Position numbers and translations under genes: made by a program. From Planctomycetota bacterium (GTDB lineage Bacteria; Planctomycetota; B129-G9), in assembly GCA_030622295.1 (NCBI GenBank), contig JAUXGI010000010.1:1-12414 (forward strand): 12,414 nt of DNA. Reading direction: 5' to 3'. This document shows positions 5,854 through 12,414 of this stretch, piece by piece (position 1 is the stretch's first letter; every line of letters starts with the position of its first letter). The notes beneath the pieces were generated by a model. It searched no databases. It was not told the DNA's origin and worked only from the letters and a program-made list of their open reading frames with translations.

Positions 5854-7268
5854 TGTGGTCCTCCATAGAAAACATATTCAAGATCCCGGAACTCAAAAAG
5901 CGGATTATGATAACGCTCGGGCTGCTGGCGGTCTACAGGATAGGATTCGCCATACCCGTGCCGGGCGTACGGTTGATACCGTTTCTCCACCTGTACGGCG
6001 CTACGGACCTTGCCACGGGGGGCGTACTGCGGTTCGTCCAGCAGATAGGCGCCATAACCGGCGGCGACTGGCTGGGCGGGTCGATATTTGCGCTGGGCAT
6101 AATGCCCTATATCAGCGCATCAATCATATTCTCGCTCCTGCAGAAGATAGTTCCCTCCCTGGAGCAACTCGCCAAGGAGGGCGAAGCGGGACAGCAGAAA
6201 CTGAACCAGTACTCGCGTTACGTTACCGTCGTCCTCTGCCTTGTCCAGACGATATTCATCTACCAGAGTCTGTCGCGCGTGAACCCGCTGAATCCCGCCA
6301 CCCTTAAAACAGGGCTGCTGCCGGCGGATGCGTGGGGCGCCGCGACTTTTCTCACCCTGTTCATCAGCATGACCGCGGGCACCATCTTCATAATGTGGAT
6401 AGGGGAGCGGATAACCGAATACGGCATAGGAAACGGAATATCCATGATAATCATGGCGGGCATAATCGCCCGCATGCCCATGGCGGCGGGAAATATCCTG
6501 AACAACTATTTCATCAACCCCACTGGAGACAATACGCCGGAAAAAGGCGTGCTGATAGCCGGAGGGTTAATCCTCGGATTCGTGCTCATTATCATGGCGG
6601 TCATCGTCATAACGCAGGGCACGCGCAAGATAACGATACAGCAGGCGAAGCACGTGCGCGGCACGCGCGTCTATGGCGGACAGCGCTCCTACCTGGGACT
6701 GCGCGTCAACCAGGCGGGTGTAATGCCGGTCATCTTCGCGTCGCCGGTTATGAGCCTTGTCGGCGGTGTGCTGGCCGTGGCTGTCATGGAACGCGCAATC
6801 GGCGGCCAGTGGTACTTGCAGGTCGTCGGTTTCTTCTTCGGTAATCTGCGACCGGGCATGATCTTTTACGTGATGGTCGAGGCGGGCCTGATAATCTTCT
6901 TCTCGTACTTCTGGACGGCGCTGTATTTCAACCCGTCCGAGACCGCGAAAAATATAAAAGAGTACGGGAGTTTCATCCCGGGCATACGCCCGGGAAAGAA
7001 CACCTCCGACTACCTGGAGAGAATAATGAACCGCGTGACGCTCGGAGGAGCGGGCTTCCTGGCGGTCATCGCGGTCCTGCCGATGCTGTTGAGCATGATA
7101 CTGAGGGTTGACTATATCGTGGTCACGTTCCTGGGCGGGACAGGCATACTGATTGTGGTCGGCGTGGCACTGGACATTGTGCAGAAGTTGGAGGCGCACC
7201 TCGTAATGCGCCACTACGACGGGTTCATGGGCACCGGCAAGCGCCGAATCAGGGGGAGGCGAAGGTGA
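5853..7268 (+). CDS. secY: Preprotein translocase channel subunit SecY
   Basis: SecY is the ten-helix membrane channel that moves unfolded proteins across, or inserts them into, the cytoplasmic membrane with SecE, SecG and SecA. The product has 471 residues, slightly longer than E. coli SecY (443). The first helix begins after IPELKKR and contains RIGFAIPVPGV; GIMPYISASII (82-92) marks helix 2, followed by the KEGEAG..KLNQYSRYV cytoplasmic loop. Later there is the ITEYGIGNGISMI motif, the SecA/ribosome-contacting loop TRKITIQQAKHVRG with GGQRSYL..RVNQAGVMPVIFA, and the NPSETAKNIKEYGSFIPGIRPG segment. A basic C-terminus (RRIRGRRR) ends it. The start is GTG 5853, overlapping the rplO stop (TAGTG). 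Its isoleucines are mainly ATA. It precedes adk with a GTGA overlap. Confidence 0.97.
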   Translation: MWSSIENIFKIPELKKRIMITLGLLAVYRIGFAIPVPGVRLIPFLHLYGATDLATGGVLRFVQQIGAITGGDWLGGSIFALGIMPYISASIIFSLLQKIVPSLEQLAKEGEAGQQKLNQYSRYVTVVLCLVQTIFIYQSLSRVNPLNPATLKTGLLPADAWGAATFLTLFISMTAGTIFIMWIGERITEYGIGNGISMIIMAGIIARMPMAAGNILNNYFINPTGDNTPEKGVLIAGGLILGFVLIIMAVIVITQGTRKITIQQAKHVRGTRVYGGQRSYLGLRVNQAGVMPVIFASPVMSLVGGVLAVAVMERAIGGQWYLQVVGFFFGNLRPGMIFYVMVEAGLIIFFSYFWTALYFNPSETAKNIKEYGSFIPGIRPGKNTSDYLERIMNRVTLGGAGFLAVIAVLPMLLSMILRVDYIVVTFLGGTGILIVVGVALDIVQKLEAHLVMRHYDGFMGTGKRRIRGRRR

Positions 7269-7909
7269 AAATAGTTTTTCTCGGCCCGCCGGGCGCCGGC
7301 AAAGGCACCCAGGCGGTAAGACTGTGCGGGGAAAAGGGCATCGCCCACCTCTCCACCGGTGACATGCTGCGCGAGGCCGTCAGGGTCGGCACCGAGGTCG
7401 GCCTGAAGGCGAAATCGTACATGGACAGCGGCGCTCTGGTGCCCGACGACGTGGTCATACGGATAATCGAAGAAACGTTGAGCCGACTGGGCTGGGAGAA
7501 GTCCTTTCTGTTCGACGGTTTTCCGAGGACGGTCGCCCAGGCCGAGGCGCTCGGGGAGATGCTGAAAACCCGCGGTGCAGGCTTGGACCACGTGGTATAT
7601 CTTGAAACTTCCGCGGGAGTCGCCGTCGAGAGGCTCAGCGGTCGGCAGACGTGCCGCAAGTGCGGCGCGAACTTCCACGAGAAAAATATGCCTCCGAAAC
7701 GAGCAGGCGCTTGCGACCATTGCGGCGGCGAGTTGTACCAGCGCGACGACGACCGGCCCGAAAGCATTCGCAACCGCTTGCAGGTATACGAGGCGCAGAC
7801 AGCGGACCTGATAAGGTACTACGCGGACAAAGGTCTGCTGCGGCGGGTTTCCGGCGACCTCCCCGCCGGTGACGTCTACGCGGAGGTGCAACAGGTGCTG
7901 GGCTTTTAA
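7265..7909 (+). CDS. adk: Adenylate kinase, long form with zinc LID
   Basis: Adenylate kinase interconverts ATP plus AMP with two ADP in the cytoplasm and sets the adenylate balance. The product has 214 residues, the normal long-form length. The P-loop GPPGAGKGT is at residues 7-15, the AMP-binding TGDMLR at 31-36, the DGFPRT motif at 84-89, and the LID domain carries four cysteines (C130, C133, C150, C153) expected to hold a structural zinc, as in Bacillus-type enzymes. An RDDDRPE.IRNRL motif at 160-171 supplies the conserved LID arginines. The GTG start at 7265 overlaps the secY stop (GTGA), implying coupled translation. The secY-adk-map order is frequent in bacteria. Confidence 0.97.
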   Translation: MKIVFLGPPGAGKGTQAVRLCGEKGIAHLSTGDMLREAVRVGTEVGLKAKSYMDSGALVPDDVVIRIIEETLSRLGWEKSFLFDGFPRTVAQAEALGEMLKTRGAGLDHVVYLETSAGVAVERLSGRQTCRKCGANFHEKNMPPKRAGACDHCGGELYQRDDDRPESIRNRLQVYEAQTADLIRYYADKGLLRRVSGDLPAGDVYAEVQQVLGF

Positions 7910-7921
7910 TGCGGTCAGGCG

Positions 7922-8680
7922 ATGGCTATTGTGATAAAATCGCAGCGCGAGATAGAACTGATGCGGGTGGCTGCCCGTGTCGTGGCGGAAGCCCTGGAAC
8001 TGGTGGGGCGGCTGGTCAAACCCGGCGTGACGACCGAGTCGGTTGACAGCGCCGTCGGGGAGTTGATACTCTCGCGCGACTGCCGGATTGCCTTCAAGGG
8101 ACTGTACGGCTACCCGGCAAACATCTGTATCTCGATAGACGAAGAAGTGGTGCATGGAATACCCGGGCCGCGACGTCTGCGCGAAGGAGAAATCGTCAGT
8201 GTCGACGTGGGTACGCGCTACAAGGGTTACTGCGGTGACGGCGCTCGCACGTACCCGGTGGGGAATGTGGGCGAAGGAGACAGGAAATTGATGCGTGTGT
8301 GCGAGGAATCGCTCAGGCGCGCCATACAGACCGTAAGGGCGGGCGGGCCGCTGTGGGAAGTCTCCGCCGCGGTTCAGCAGTACGTTGAGAGCAACGGCTT
8401 CTCCGTCGTGCGGAAATACGTGGGGCACGGAATAGGCAGCGAGTTTCACGAAGAGCCCCAGATACCGAATTTCGTGGAAAAAGGTAAAGGCCAGGGGGTC
8501 ATCCTCGAGGCGGGAATGGTTCTGGCAATAGAGCCGATGGTGAACGCCGGGAGCGCGGATGTCGGGAAACTGTCCGACGGCTGGACGGTCGTCACCGCGG
8601 ATGGGAAGAAATCGGCGCACTTCGAACACTCCGTGCTGGTGACGGAGGATGGGGCGGAAGTGCTTACCCGTCTTGATTGA
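7922..8680 (+). CDS. map: Methionine aminopeptidase, type I
   Basis: This enzyme removes the N-terminal methionine from new proteins when the second residue is small, acting at the tunnel exit as peptides emerge. The product (252 residues) is a complete pita-bread fold without an N-terminal zinc-finger extension. The five metal ligands are visible: D95 and D106 (in [19 protein letters not shown]), H169 (GHGIG), E204 (IEPM) and E235 (FEHSV). H79 (VVHGIPG) and H176 (FHEEP) match the substrate-contacting histidines. A minor variation is [10 protein letters not shown] where many have ISVNEEVVHG. The ATG at 7922 is 12 nt after adk, with only a weak CAGG upstream, so coupling from adk is plausible. 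Confidence 0.97.
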   Translation: MAIVIKSQREIELMRVAARVVAEALELVGRLVKPGVTTESVDSAVGELILSRDCRIAFKGLYGYPANICISIDEEVVHGIPGPRRLREGEIVSVDVGTRYKGYCGDGARTYPVGNVGEGDRKLMRVCEESLRRAIQTVRAGGPLWEVSAAVQQYVESNGFSVVRKYVGHGIGSEFHEEPQIPNFVEKGKGQGVILEAGMVLAIEPMVNAGSADVGKLSDGWTVVTADGKKSAHFEHSVLVTEDGAEVLTRLD

Positions 8681-8697
8681 TACGGTCGAGTAAACCC

Positions 8698-8916
8698 ATG
8701 GCCAAGGAAGAATCGATACGCGTCGAGGCCGTCGTGAAAGAGGCGTTGCCAAACGCCCTGTTCAGGGTGGAACTGGAGAACGGTCACGAGGTCCTGGCGC
8801 ACGTTTCCGGAAAAATGCGGATGCACTTCATCCGCATACTGCCCGGCGACAAGGTGACGCTTGAAATGTCGCCCTACGACCTCAACAGGGGGCGAATAGT
8901 CTGGCTGCAGAAGTAG
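8698..8916 (+). CDS. infA: Translation initiation factor IF-1
   Basis: IF-1 binds the ribosomal A site during initiation and helps IF-2 and IF-3 select the start codon. The 72-residue product is exactly the standard length: [20 protein letters not shown], then [20 protein letters not shown], then [28 protein letters not shown], an OB-fold. The ATG at 8698 is chosen over an in-frame ATT/ATG region upstream (from 8677), since the extra residues (IRSSKP) are not part of the family. No clear Shine-Dalgarno precedes it; the sequence is AGTAAACCC, and map ends 17 nt before. Confidence 0.97.
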   Translation: MAKEESIRVEAVVKEALPNALFRVELENGHEVLAHVSGKMRMHFIRILPGDKVTLEMSPYDLNRGRIVWLQK

Positions 8917-8924
8917 CGTCCGCC

Positions 8925-8936
8925 GCCCGAGAGGGC
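8925..8936 (+). promoter_or_regulatory. GNRA-capped mini-hairpin in the infA-rpmJ gap
   Basis: GCCC (8925-8928), GAGA tetraloop, GGGC (8933-8936) is a four-pair GC stem with a GNRA loop just downstream of the infA stop. It may stabilise or process the message. It is too short for confidence. Confidence 0.25.
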
Positions 8937-8962
8937 ATGGACCACACGTTAGAGGCAAGACC

Positions 8963-9076
8963 ATGAAGGTTAAATCATCAGTCAAGAGAATATGCGAGCA
9001 CTGCAAACTGATCCGGCGCAAAGGCGTCGTCAGGGTAATCTGCACAAACCCGCGTCACAAACAGCGCCAGGGATAG
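8963..9076 (+). CDS. rpmJ: 50S ribosomal protein L36, zinc-binding form
   Basis: L36 is the smallest large-subunit protein, near the L7/L12 base, and folds around one zinc. The 37-residue product, [20 protein letters not shown] and then [17 protein letters not shown], is nearly the canonical sequence. C11, C14, C27 and H32 supply the metal site (C-x2-C and C-x-NPRH). It is short enough to be overlooked. AGAGG (8951-8955) is 7 nt upstream of the ATG. Its stop codon lies within the Shine-Dalgarno of rpsM (AGGAGG, 9075-9080), so translation of the two is tightly linked. Confidence 0.97.
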   Translation: MKVKSSVKRICEHCKLIRRKGVVRVICTNPRHKQRQG

Positions 9077-9086
9077 GAGGCACCTC

Positions 9087-9473
9087 ATGCCGCGAATAGC
9101 AGGAGTCGATATACCGGCGAACAAGCAAATCGTCGTGGCGCTGACATATATCTACGGCGTAGGGCGGCATACCTCGGAACGCGTCCTGGCAGAAGCCGGA
9201 ATAGAGCGGAACGTCCGCGCGCGTGACCTGGGCGAAAACGAACTCGCCACGCTGAACAGCATCATCGACAAGAACCACAAGGTGGAAGGGCATTTGCGCA
9301 GGAGTGTCTTGCAGGACATACAAAGGCTCAAGGACATAAGTTCCTGGCGCGGACTGCGCCACCGCAGGGGCCTGCCGGTCAGAGGCCAGCGCACCCGAAC
9401 CAACGCGCGCACCAGAAAAGGCCCGCGCAAGACCGTCGCAGGCAGGAAGAGCATCAAGGAAATGGCGCACTGA
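9087..9473 (+). CDS. rpsM: 30S ribosomal protein S13
   Basis: S13 sits in the head of the small subunit, contacts the P-site tRNA and forms inter-subunit bridges with L5. The 128-residue product begins [26 protein letters not shown] and has the [15 protein letters not shown] helix, [18 protein letters not shown] and a basic C-terminal tail ([15 protein letters not shown]). An ideal AGGAGG (9075-9080) stands 6 nt before the ATG and partly overlaps the rpmJ stop. The 10-nt gap leaves no room for the E. coli style S4-binding pseudoknot leader ahead of rpsM, so alpha-operon control must differ or lie elsewhere. Confidence 0.97.
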   Translation: MPRIAGVDIPANKQIVVALTYIYGVGRHTSERVLAEAGIERNVRARDLGENELATLNSIIDKNHKVEGHLRRSVLQDIQRLKDISSWRGLRHRRGLPVRGQRTRTNARTRKGPRKTVAGRKSIKEMAH

Positions 9474-9499
9474 TAACCGCAATCCTCGGGGTGTAATCG

Positions 9500-9880
9500 A
9501 TGGCAAAACAACATAGACGAAGAGGACGCCGCAACGTGGTCAAGGCAATTGCCCACATCAAGGCATCCTTCAACAACACCATAATAACGATAACCGACGT
9601 CGGCGGCGAGACGCTTTGCTGGGGCTCGGCAGGCACGGTCGGATACAAGGGCAGCCGCAAGAGCACGCCTTTCGCCGCGCAGCGTGCGGCAGAAAGCGTT
9701 GCCGACAAGGCCAAGAAATTCGGCGTACGAGAAATAGACGTTTTTGTGAAGGGTCCCGGCAGCGGGCGCGAAAGCGCCATCCGCGCGCTCCAGGCCGCGG
9801 GACTGAACGTCCGCACAATACAGGACGCCACGCCCCTGCCGCATAACGGTTGCAGACCGCGAAAGAAGCGCAGGGTGTAA
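9500..9880 (+). CDS. rpsK: 30S ribosomal protein S11
   Basis: S11 is on the platform of the small subunit and lines the mRNA exit. The product (126 residues) shows [20 protein letters not shown] at the N-terminal half, then [29 protein letters not shown] and the end [14 protein letters not shown]116 in PHNGC is the residue that in E. coli (N119) forms isoaspartate. GGGGTG (9488-9493) lies 6 nt upstream of the ATG. It follows rpsM with a 26-nt gap, and a 101-nt gap separates it from rpsD. Confidence 0.97.
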   Translation: MAKQHRRRGRRNVVKAIAHIKASFNNTIITITDVGGETLCWGSAGTVGYKGSRKSTPFAAQRAAESVADKAKKFGVREIDVFVKGPGSGRESAIRALQAAGLNVRTIQDATPLPHNGCRPRKKRRV

Positions 9881-9981
9881 GCAATCCGCCGGCCGCGGGC
9901 GAAGACGACCGCCGCCGCGTAACCGGGACCGCCCATAAGTCAACCAGACAACATTACACCCAGGACACGGAGAATACGCCC
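9881..9981 (+). other. 101-nt non-coding gap between rpsK and rpsD
   Basis: No gene is visible. The first part is very GC-rich, with G/C runs around 9885-9920 that could fold imperfectly; the second part is A/C-rich and open, ending in a GGAG (9969-9972) Shine-Dalgarno 9 nt before the rpsD ATG. A frame runs from 9850 into rpsD, but its 44 extra residues are not S4-like. S4 autoregulation could act here, but no recognised S4-binding motif is seen. Confidence 0.5.
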
Positions 9982-10608
9982 ATGTCACGAGACACCGGGC
10001 CACAATGTAAAAGATGCAGACGCGAAGGCATCCAACTGTTTCTCAAGGGCAGCCGCTGCCACACGGTGAAGTGCGCCCTGGACAAACGCAACTACCCGCC
10101 CGGGGAGCACGCCTGGCGCCGCGGCAAGTTCTCTGAATACGGGCACCAGTTGCGCGAGAAGCAAAAAGTCAAAAGGTACTTCGGCGTAACCGAGCGCCAG
10201 TTCAGGAAATACTATGACAAGGCATCCCGCATGAAGGGGAACACGGGCGAGAACCTGATTATGCTGCTGGAAAGCCGCCTGGACAACATAGTGTACCGGC
10301 TCGGTATGGCGCGCTCACATCGCGAAGCGCGCCAGATGGTGGCACACGGCAACATTCGTGTGAACGGCAGGCGGCTGGACGTGCCCTCGGCCCTGCTTCG
10401 CAAGAACGACACGGTCTCCCCGTCGGCGCGGGAGAAGTTCTGCGACCTTGTCAAAGCGAATATCCAGAGTACCGCCGACCTCCCCGCGGCGTCATGGTTG
10501 CAGATGAACGCCGAACGGCTGGAGGGAATCGTGCTGGAGAAACCCAAGCGCGAGGAATTGCCGCTGGATGTACAGGAGCAACTCGTGGTCGAGTTCTGCT
10601 CGAAGTAA
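9982..10608 (+). CDS. rpsD: 30S ribosomal protein S4, zinc-binding form
   Basis: S4 nucleates assembly of the 16S 5' domain, frames the mRNA entry channel and, in other bacteria, represses its own operon. The product has 208 residues. The N-terminus MSRDTGPQCKRCRREGIQLF carries the zinc cysteines C9, C12, C26, C31, matching the positions in Thermus S4. The RRNYPPGEH-like segment (KRNYPPGEHAW) follows, then the basic YGHQLREKQKVKRYFGV stretch, the S4 RNA-binding domain (RLDNIVYRLGMARSHREARQMVAHGNIRVNGRRLDVPS) and an LIVEFYSR-like end (LVVEFCSK). The ATG at 9982 is chosen on this N-terminus; a longer in-frame extension is spurious. A 138-nt gap follows. Confidence 0.97.
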   Translation: MSRDTGPQCKRCRREGIQLFLKGSRCHTVKCALDKRNYPPGEHAWRRGKFSEYGHQLREKQKVKRYFGVTERQFRKYYDKASRMKGNTGENLIMLLESRLDNIVYRLGMARSHREARQMVAHGNIRVNGRRLDVPSALLRKNDTVSPSAREKFCDLVKANIQSTADLPAASWLQMNAERLEGIVLEKPKREELPLDVQEQLVVEFCSK

Positions 10609-10746
10609 TACGTGCCTTCGGAAGCCGCTGAAGGGGTAGCGCGCCCGGAGCGAAAGGAAAAAAACCCGGGTTCATCGGGGTGCGTCGAGGGCCGGGCCGC
10701 TGATAGGCGAGTGGGACAACACAGGGGAAACTACCAGGAGGTGAGG
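10609..10746 (+). promoter_or_regulatory. 138-nt rpsD-rpoA spacer, possible rpoA leader
   Basis: This is the longest gene-free gap inside the cluster. It contains CCTTC (10615-10619) paired with GAAGG (10630-10634), a CCCGG/CCGGG pairing around an A-rich loop (about 10645-10669), and a long run of purines. It ends with a perfect anti-16S Shine-Dalgarno (AGGAGGTGA, 10736-10744) 5 nt before the rpoA ATG, counted from AGGAGG. No -35/-10 promoter pair was recognised. An open frame crosses it but its translation is not alpha-like, so it is treated as untranslated. Confidence 0.4.
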
Positions 10747-11763
10747 ATGCGCATCCGCTGGAAGAACTTTGAACTGCCGACAAAGGTCGAGGTTGACCGT
10801 GAAACCCTCAGCCCCACCTACGGCAAGTTTGCCATCGAGCCGTTCGAAAGAGGTTACGGCACCACGGTGGGCAACAGCGTTCGACGGGTTCTGCTGTCTT
10901 CCCTCGAAGGCACGGCTGTCACATCCGTGCGCATCAAGGATGTGCAGCACGAGTTCTCCGCCATCCCGGGGGTGTACGAAGACGTCACCGACATCATACT
11001 GAACATCAAGCAACTGCTGCTGAAGATCAATGTGGACCACCCGGTGACGTTGCGCATAGAGGAAACGGAGCCGGGTGAAGTTACGGCTGCGAAGATACAG
11101 CCCCAGGCCAACGTGGAGGTCGTAAGCCCCGACCTTCACATCGCCACCATCGTGGAACCGGCCGAGTTTGTCATGGAATTGGAAGCACGCAAGGGCAGGG
11201 GATATATCACCGCCGCCGAAAACACCCGGGAGGGCCAGGAACTGGGAGTCATTCCGGTCGACTCCATATTCTCGCCCGTCAGGCGCGTGAAGTTCCGCTC
11301 CGAGGACACCCGTGTCGGCCAGGTGACCAACTACGACAGACTAGTCGTCGAGATATGGACCGACGGCACCATTGACCCGGAGATGGCGCTCGTCGAGGCG
11401 GGCAAGATACTCCGCAAGCACCTTAACCCCTTTGTCCAGTACTACGAACTCGGAAAAGAAATCCAGCAGACCTCCAAGAAAGAGGACGAAGAGGAGAAGC
11501 GCATGCGCCTAGTCGAGGAACTGGAATCCAAATTCTCCAAGCCCATCGAAGAACTGGACCTCTCGGTGCGCGCTTCGAACTGCCTTGAGAATCAGGGCAT
11601 AAAGACGCTGGGAGACCTGGCGCGGATGACCGAGAAGGAGATGCTGCAAGTTCGCAACCTCGGCAAGACATCCCTGAAAGAAATCAAGAAGAAACTGGCT
11701 GACTTTGACCTTTCGCTGGGCATGGACATAGACGCGCTCAAAGAGAGCGCCGAGGCACAATGA
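10747..11763 (+). CDS. rpoA: DNA-directed RNA polymerase subunit alpha
   Basis: The alpha subunit dimerises to start RNA polymerase assembly and, through its C-terminal domain, contacts promoter UP elements and activators. The product has 338 residues, near the usual 315-340. The N-terminal domain includes GNSVRRVLLSSLEGTAVTSV (43-61), the dimerisation core, HEFSAIPGV and DVTDIILNIKQL. A charged linker (about 242-262: KKEDEEEKRMRLVEELE) joins the C-terminal domain, where R275, N278, C279, G306, K307 and S309 align by motif with E. coli R265, N268, C269, G296, K298 and S299, so UP-element contact is probably intact. The MRIRWKNFELP start resembles planctomycete alpha. ATG 10747 has the best Shine-Dalgarno in the window. 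The stop overlaps rplQ (ATGA). Confidence 0.97.
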   Translation: MRIRWKNFELPTKVEVDRETLSPTYGKFAIEPFERGYGTTVGNSVRRVLLSSLEGTAVTSVRIKDVQHEFSAIPGVYEDVTDIILNIKQLLLKINVDHPVTLRIEETEPGEVTAAKIQPQANVEVVSPDLHIATIVEPAEFVMELEARKGRGYITAAENTREGQELGVIPVDSIFSPVRRVKFRSEDTRVGQVTNYDRLVVEIWTDGTIDPEMALVEAGKILRKHLNPFVQYYELGKEIQQTSKKEDEEEKRMRLVEELESKFSKPIEELDLSVRASNCLENQGIKTLGDLARMTEKEMLQVRNLGKTSLKEIKKKLADFDLSLGMDIDALKESAEAQ

Positions 11764-12245
11764 GACACGGGAAAAGAGGTCGAAAACTCGGCCGCACCTG
11801 CTCGCACAGGGCGGCGCTGCGGCGAAACCTTATGCAGGGACTCTTCCTGAGCCCCGATCTGAGGATATGCACGACCCTCGCCAAGGCGAAGGAAGTCAAA
11901 CCTCACGTCGAGAAGATGATAACACTCGCGCGGAACAAGACCCTGCATACATACAGACGCGCGCTGCGCCTGATCCCCCACGAGGGCGCCGTCGCAAGGC
12001 TCTTCGGTGAAATCGCCCCGCCCTTCGCGCGGAGCGGCAGACCCGGCGGCTACACGCGCATACTCAAGCGCGCCGCAAGACGCCTGGGAGACAACGGCCA
12101 GACAGCCTTCCTCGAAATCATCAGGGAAGAGGCCGACTCCGAGAAGAAACGCTCCCGCCGCTTCAGACTCAAGCGAAAGACAAAAGAAGAGCCCGTGCCG
12201 AAAGAAAAGTCTGAAGCGAAAACGGCAGACGAAAACGACGAGTGA
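11760..12245 (+). CDS. rplQ: 50S ribosomal protein L17, with charged C-terminal tail
   Basis: L17 lies near the exit-tunnel rim and helps bridge 23S domains III and VI. The core starts MRHGKRGRKLGRTCSHRAAL and continues with RRNLMQGLFL, the LAKAKEVKPHVEKMITLAR helix and GGYTRILKRAARRLGDNG, the family end motif. The protein has 161 residues; many bacterial L17 stop at about 115-130. The extra roughly 36 residues are first basic (KKRSRRFRLKRKTK) and then acidic (EEPVPKEK..EAK..DENDE), likely disordered. The ATG overlaps the rpoA stop. It is the last gene of the cluster, and a terminator follows. Confidence 0.96.
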   Translation: MRHGKRGRKLGRTCSHRAALRRNLMQGLFLSPDLRICTTLAKAKEVKPHVEKMITLARNKTLHTYRRALRLIPHEGAVARLFGEIAPPFARSGRPGGYTRILKRAARRLGDNGQTAFLEIIREEADSEKKRSRRFRLKRKTKEEPVPKEKSEAKTADENDE

Positions 12246-12350
12246 GCCTGCTCTCTCGTGGTGAGAAATGCGGGCTAACTGCATAAGCGAGGCGTTTGGC
12301 TTCCCGCACAAGACAATCATCGAATCCGCCTTGACGGCTTTTCCGAGATA
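12246..12350 (+). other. 3' untranslated region between rplQ and terminator
   Basis: No gene is supported in these 105 bases. A possible TGCGGG (12269-12274) / CCCGCA (12303-12308) six-pair stem encloses a 28-nt loop. It may be a 3' UTR structure. Minus-strand frames across it are long but match no family that could be recognised. Confidence 0.5.
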
Positions 12351-12378
12351 CCCCCGGCCATTGTCCGGGGGATTTTTT
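12351..12378 (+). terminator. Intrinsic (Rho-independent) terminator of the cluster
   Basis: CCCCCGG (12351-12357) pairs perfectly with CCGGGGG (12365-12371) around a 7-nt loop, followed after one A by six T (12373-12378). This is a standard intrinsic terminator on the + strand, placed about 105 nt after the rplQ stop, and it ends the transcription unit. After it only 36 bases remain, with no supported gene. Confidence 0.88.
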
Positions 12379-12414
12379 GCATGAGACGCTTGAGAACGTT
12401 GTCACGCCGAGGTA

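Noticed and set aside
7214..8752. Minus-strand ORF of 512 codons across adk and map
   Set aside because: Fully antisense to two complete enzymes, with no domain-like motifs; the arrangement is explained by codon bias.
9850..9981. In-frame N-terminal extension of rpsD overlapping rpsK
   Set aside because: S4 proteins start at the MSRDTGPQC-type motif; the extension is low in family similarity and overlaps the rpsK end.
10655..10680. Minus-strand terminator-like CCCG/CGGG stem followed by seven T
   Set aside because: The stem is only four pairs and there is no minus-strand gene for it to serve.
10655..10690. Possible tRNA T-arm (GGGTTCATC) in the rpoA spacer
   Set aside because: The flanking stems are not complementary and no cloverleaf can be built.
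10612..10746. In-frame N-terminal extension of rpoA
   Set aside because: The 45 extra residues are not alpha-like, and a perfect Shine-Dalgarno directly precedes ATG 10747.
12381..12414. ATG-started open frame (MRRLRTLSRRG) at the window end
   Set aside because: It has no Shine-Dalgarno, follows directly on the terminator T-run and is too short to assess.

Overview
This window is one uninterrupted, plus-strand block of the bacterial translation superoperon: the end of the S10 cluster, the whole spc cluster and the alpha cluster. The order is rplV(3' end)-rpsC-rplP-rpmC-rpsQ | rplN-rplX-rplE-rpsN-rpsH-rplF-rplR-rpsE-rplO-secY-adk-map-infA-rpmJ | rpsM-rpsK-rpsD-rpoA-rplQ, closed by a strong intrinsic terminator about 105 bases after rplQ. 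All 24 genes are on the + strand. One of them, rpmJ (37 codons), is easily missed because of its length. No minus-strand gene, mobile element, tRNA, CRISPR array or internal promoter could be supported, and no stretch without a gene exceeds about 140 bases.

Organism: the DNA is GC-rich but uses ATA for isoleucine and AGG/AGA for arginine unusually often. The RpoA N-terminus (MRIRWKNFELP, then a GYGTT-GNS-RRVLLSSLEG stretch) and the SecY N-terminal half resemble Planctomycetota from memory. That placement is an inference (about 0.6), not a search result. The secY-adk-map-infA-rpmJ-rpsM-rpsK-rpsD-rpoA-rplQ order is common in many bacterial phyla.

Layout: 2-1876 is the S10-cluster tail, with very tight packing (TGATG, ATGA, an 8-nt overlap and an unusual 62-nt rpsC/rplP overlap). 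1928-5853 is the ribosomal part of spc; rpmD (L30) is absent from its usual place between rpsE and rplO. 5853-9076 holds secY (translocon), adk, map (N-terminal Met removal), infA (IF-1) and rpmJ. 9087-12245 is the alpha cluster with the RNA polymerase alpha subunit. Together the genes supply ribosome parts, an initiation factor, RNA polymerase alpha, the membrane channel for nascent proteins and the enzyme that trims them, so output of these is co-ordinated.

Nothing here looks like an undescribed biological system. The points worth a second look are modest: a 56-residue acidic tail on L22 and tails on other exit-rim proteins, the missing L30 with a 13-codon mini-ORF in its place, a strong bistable GC hairpin just ahead of rpsE, a hairpin at the rplX/rplE junction, three TTG starts in a short stretch, strong ATA codon preference, and a full set of zinc-type ribosomal proteins.
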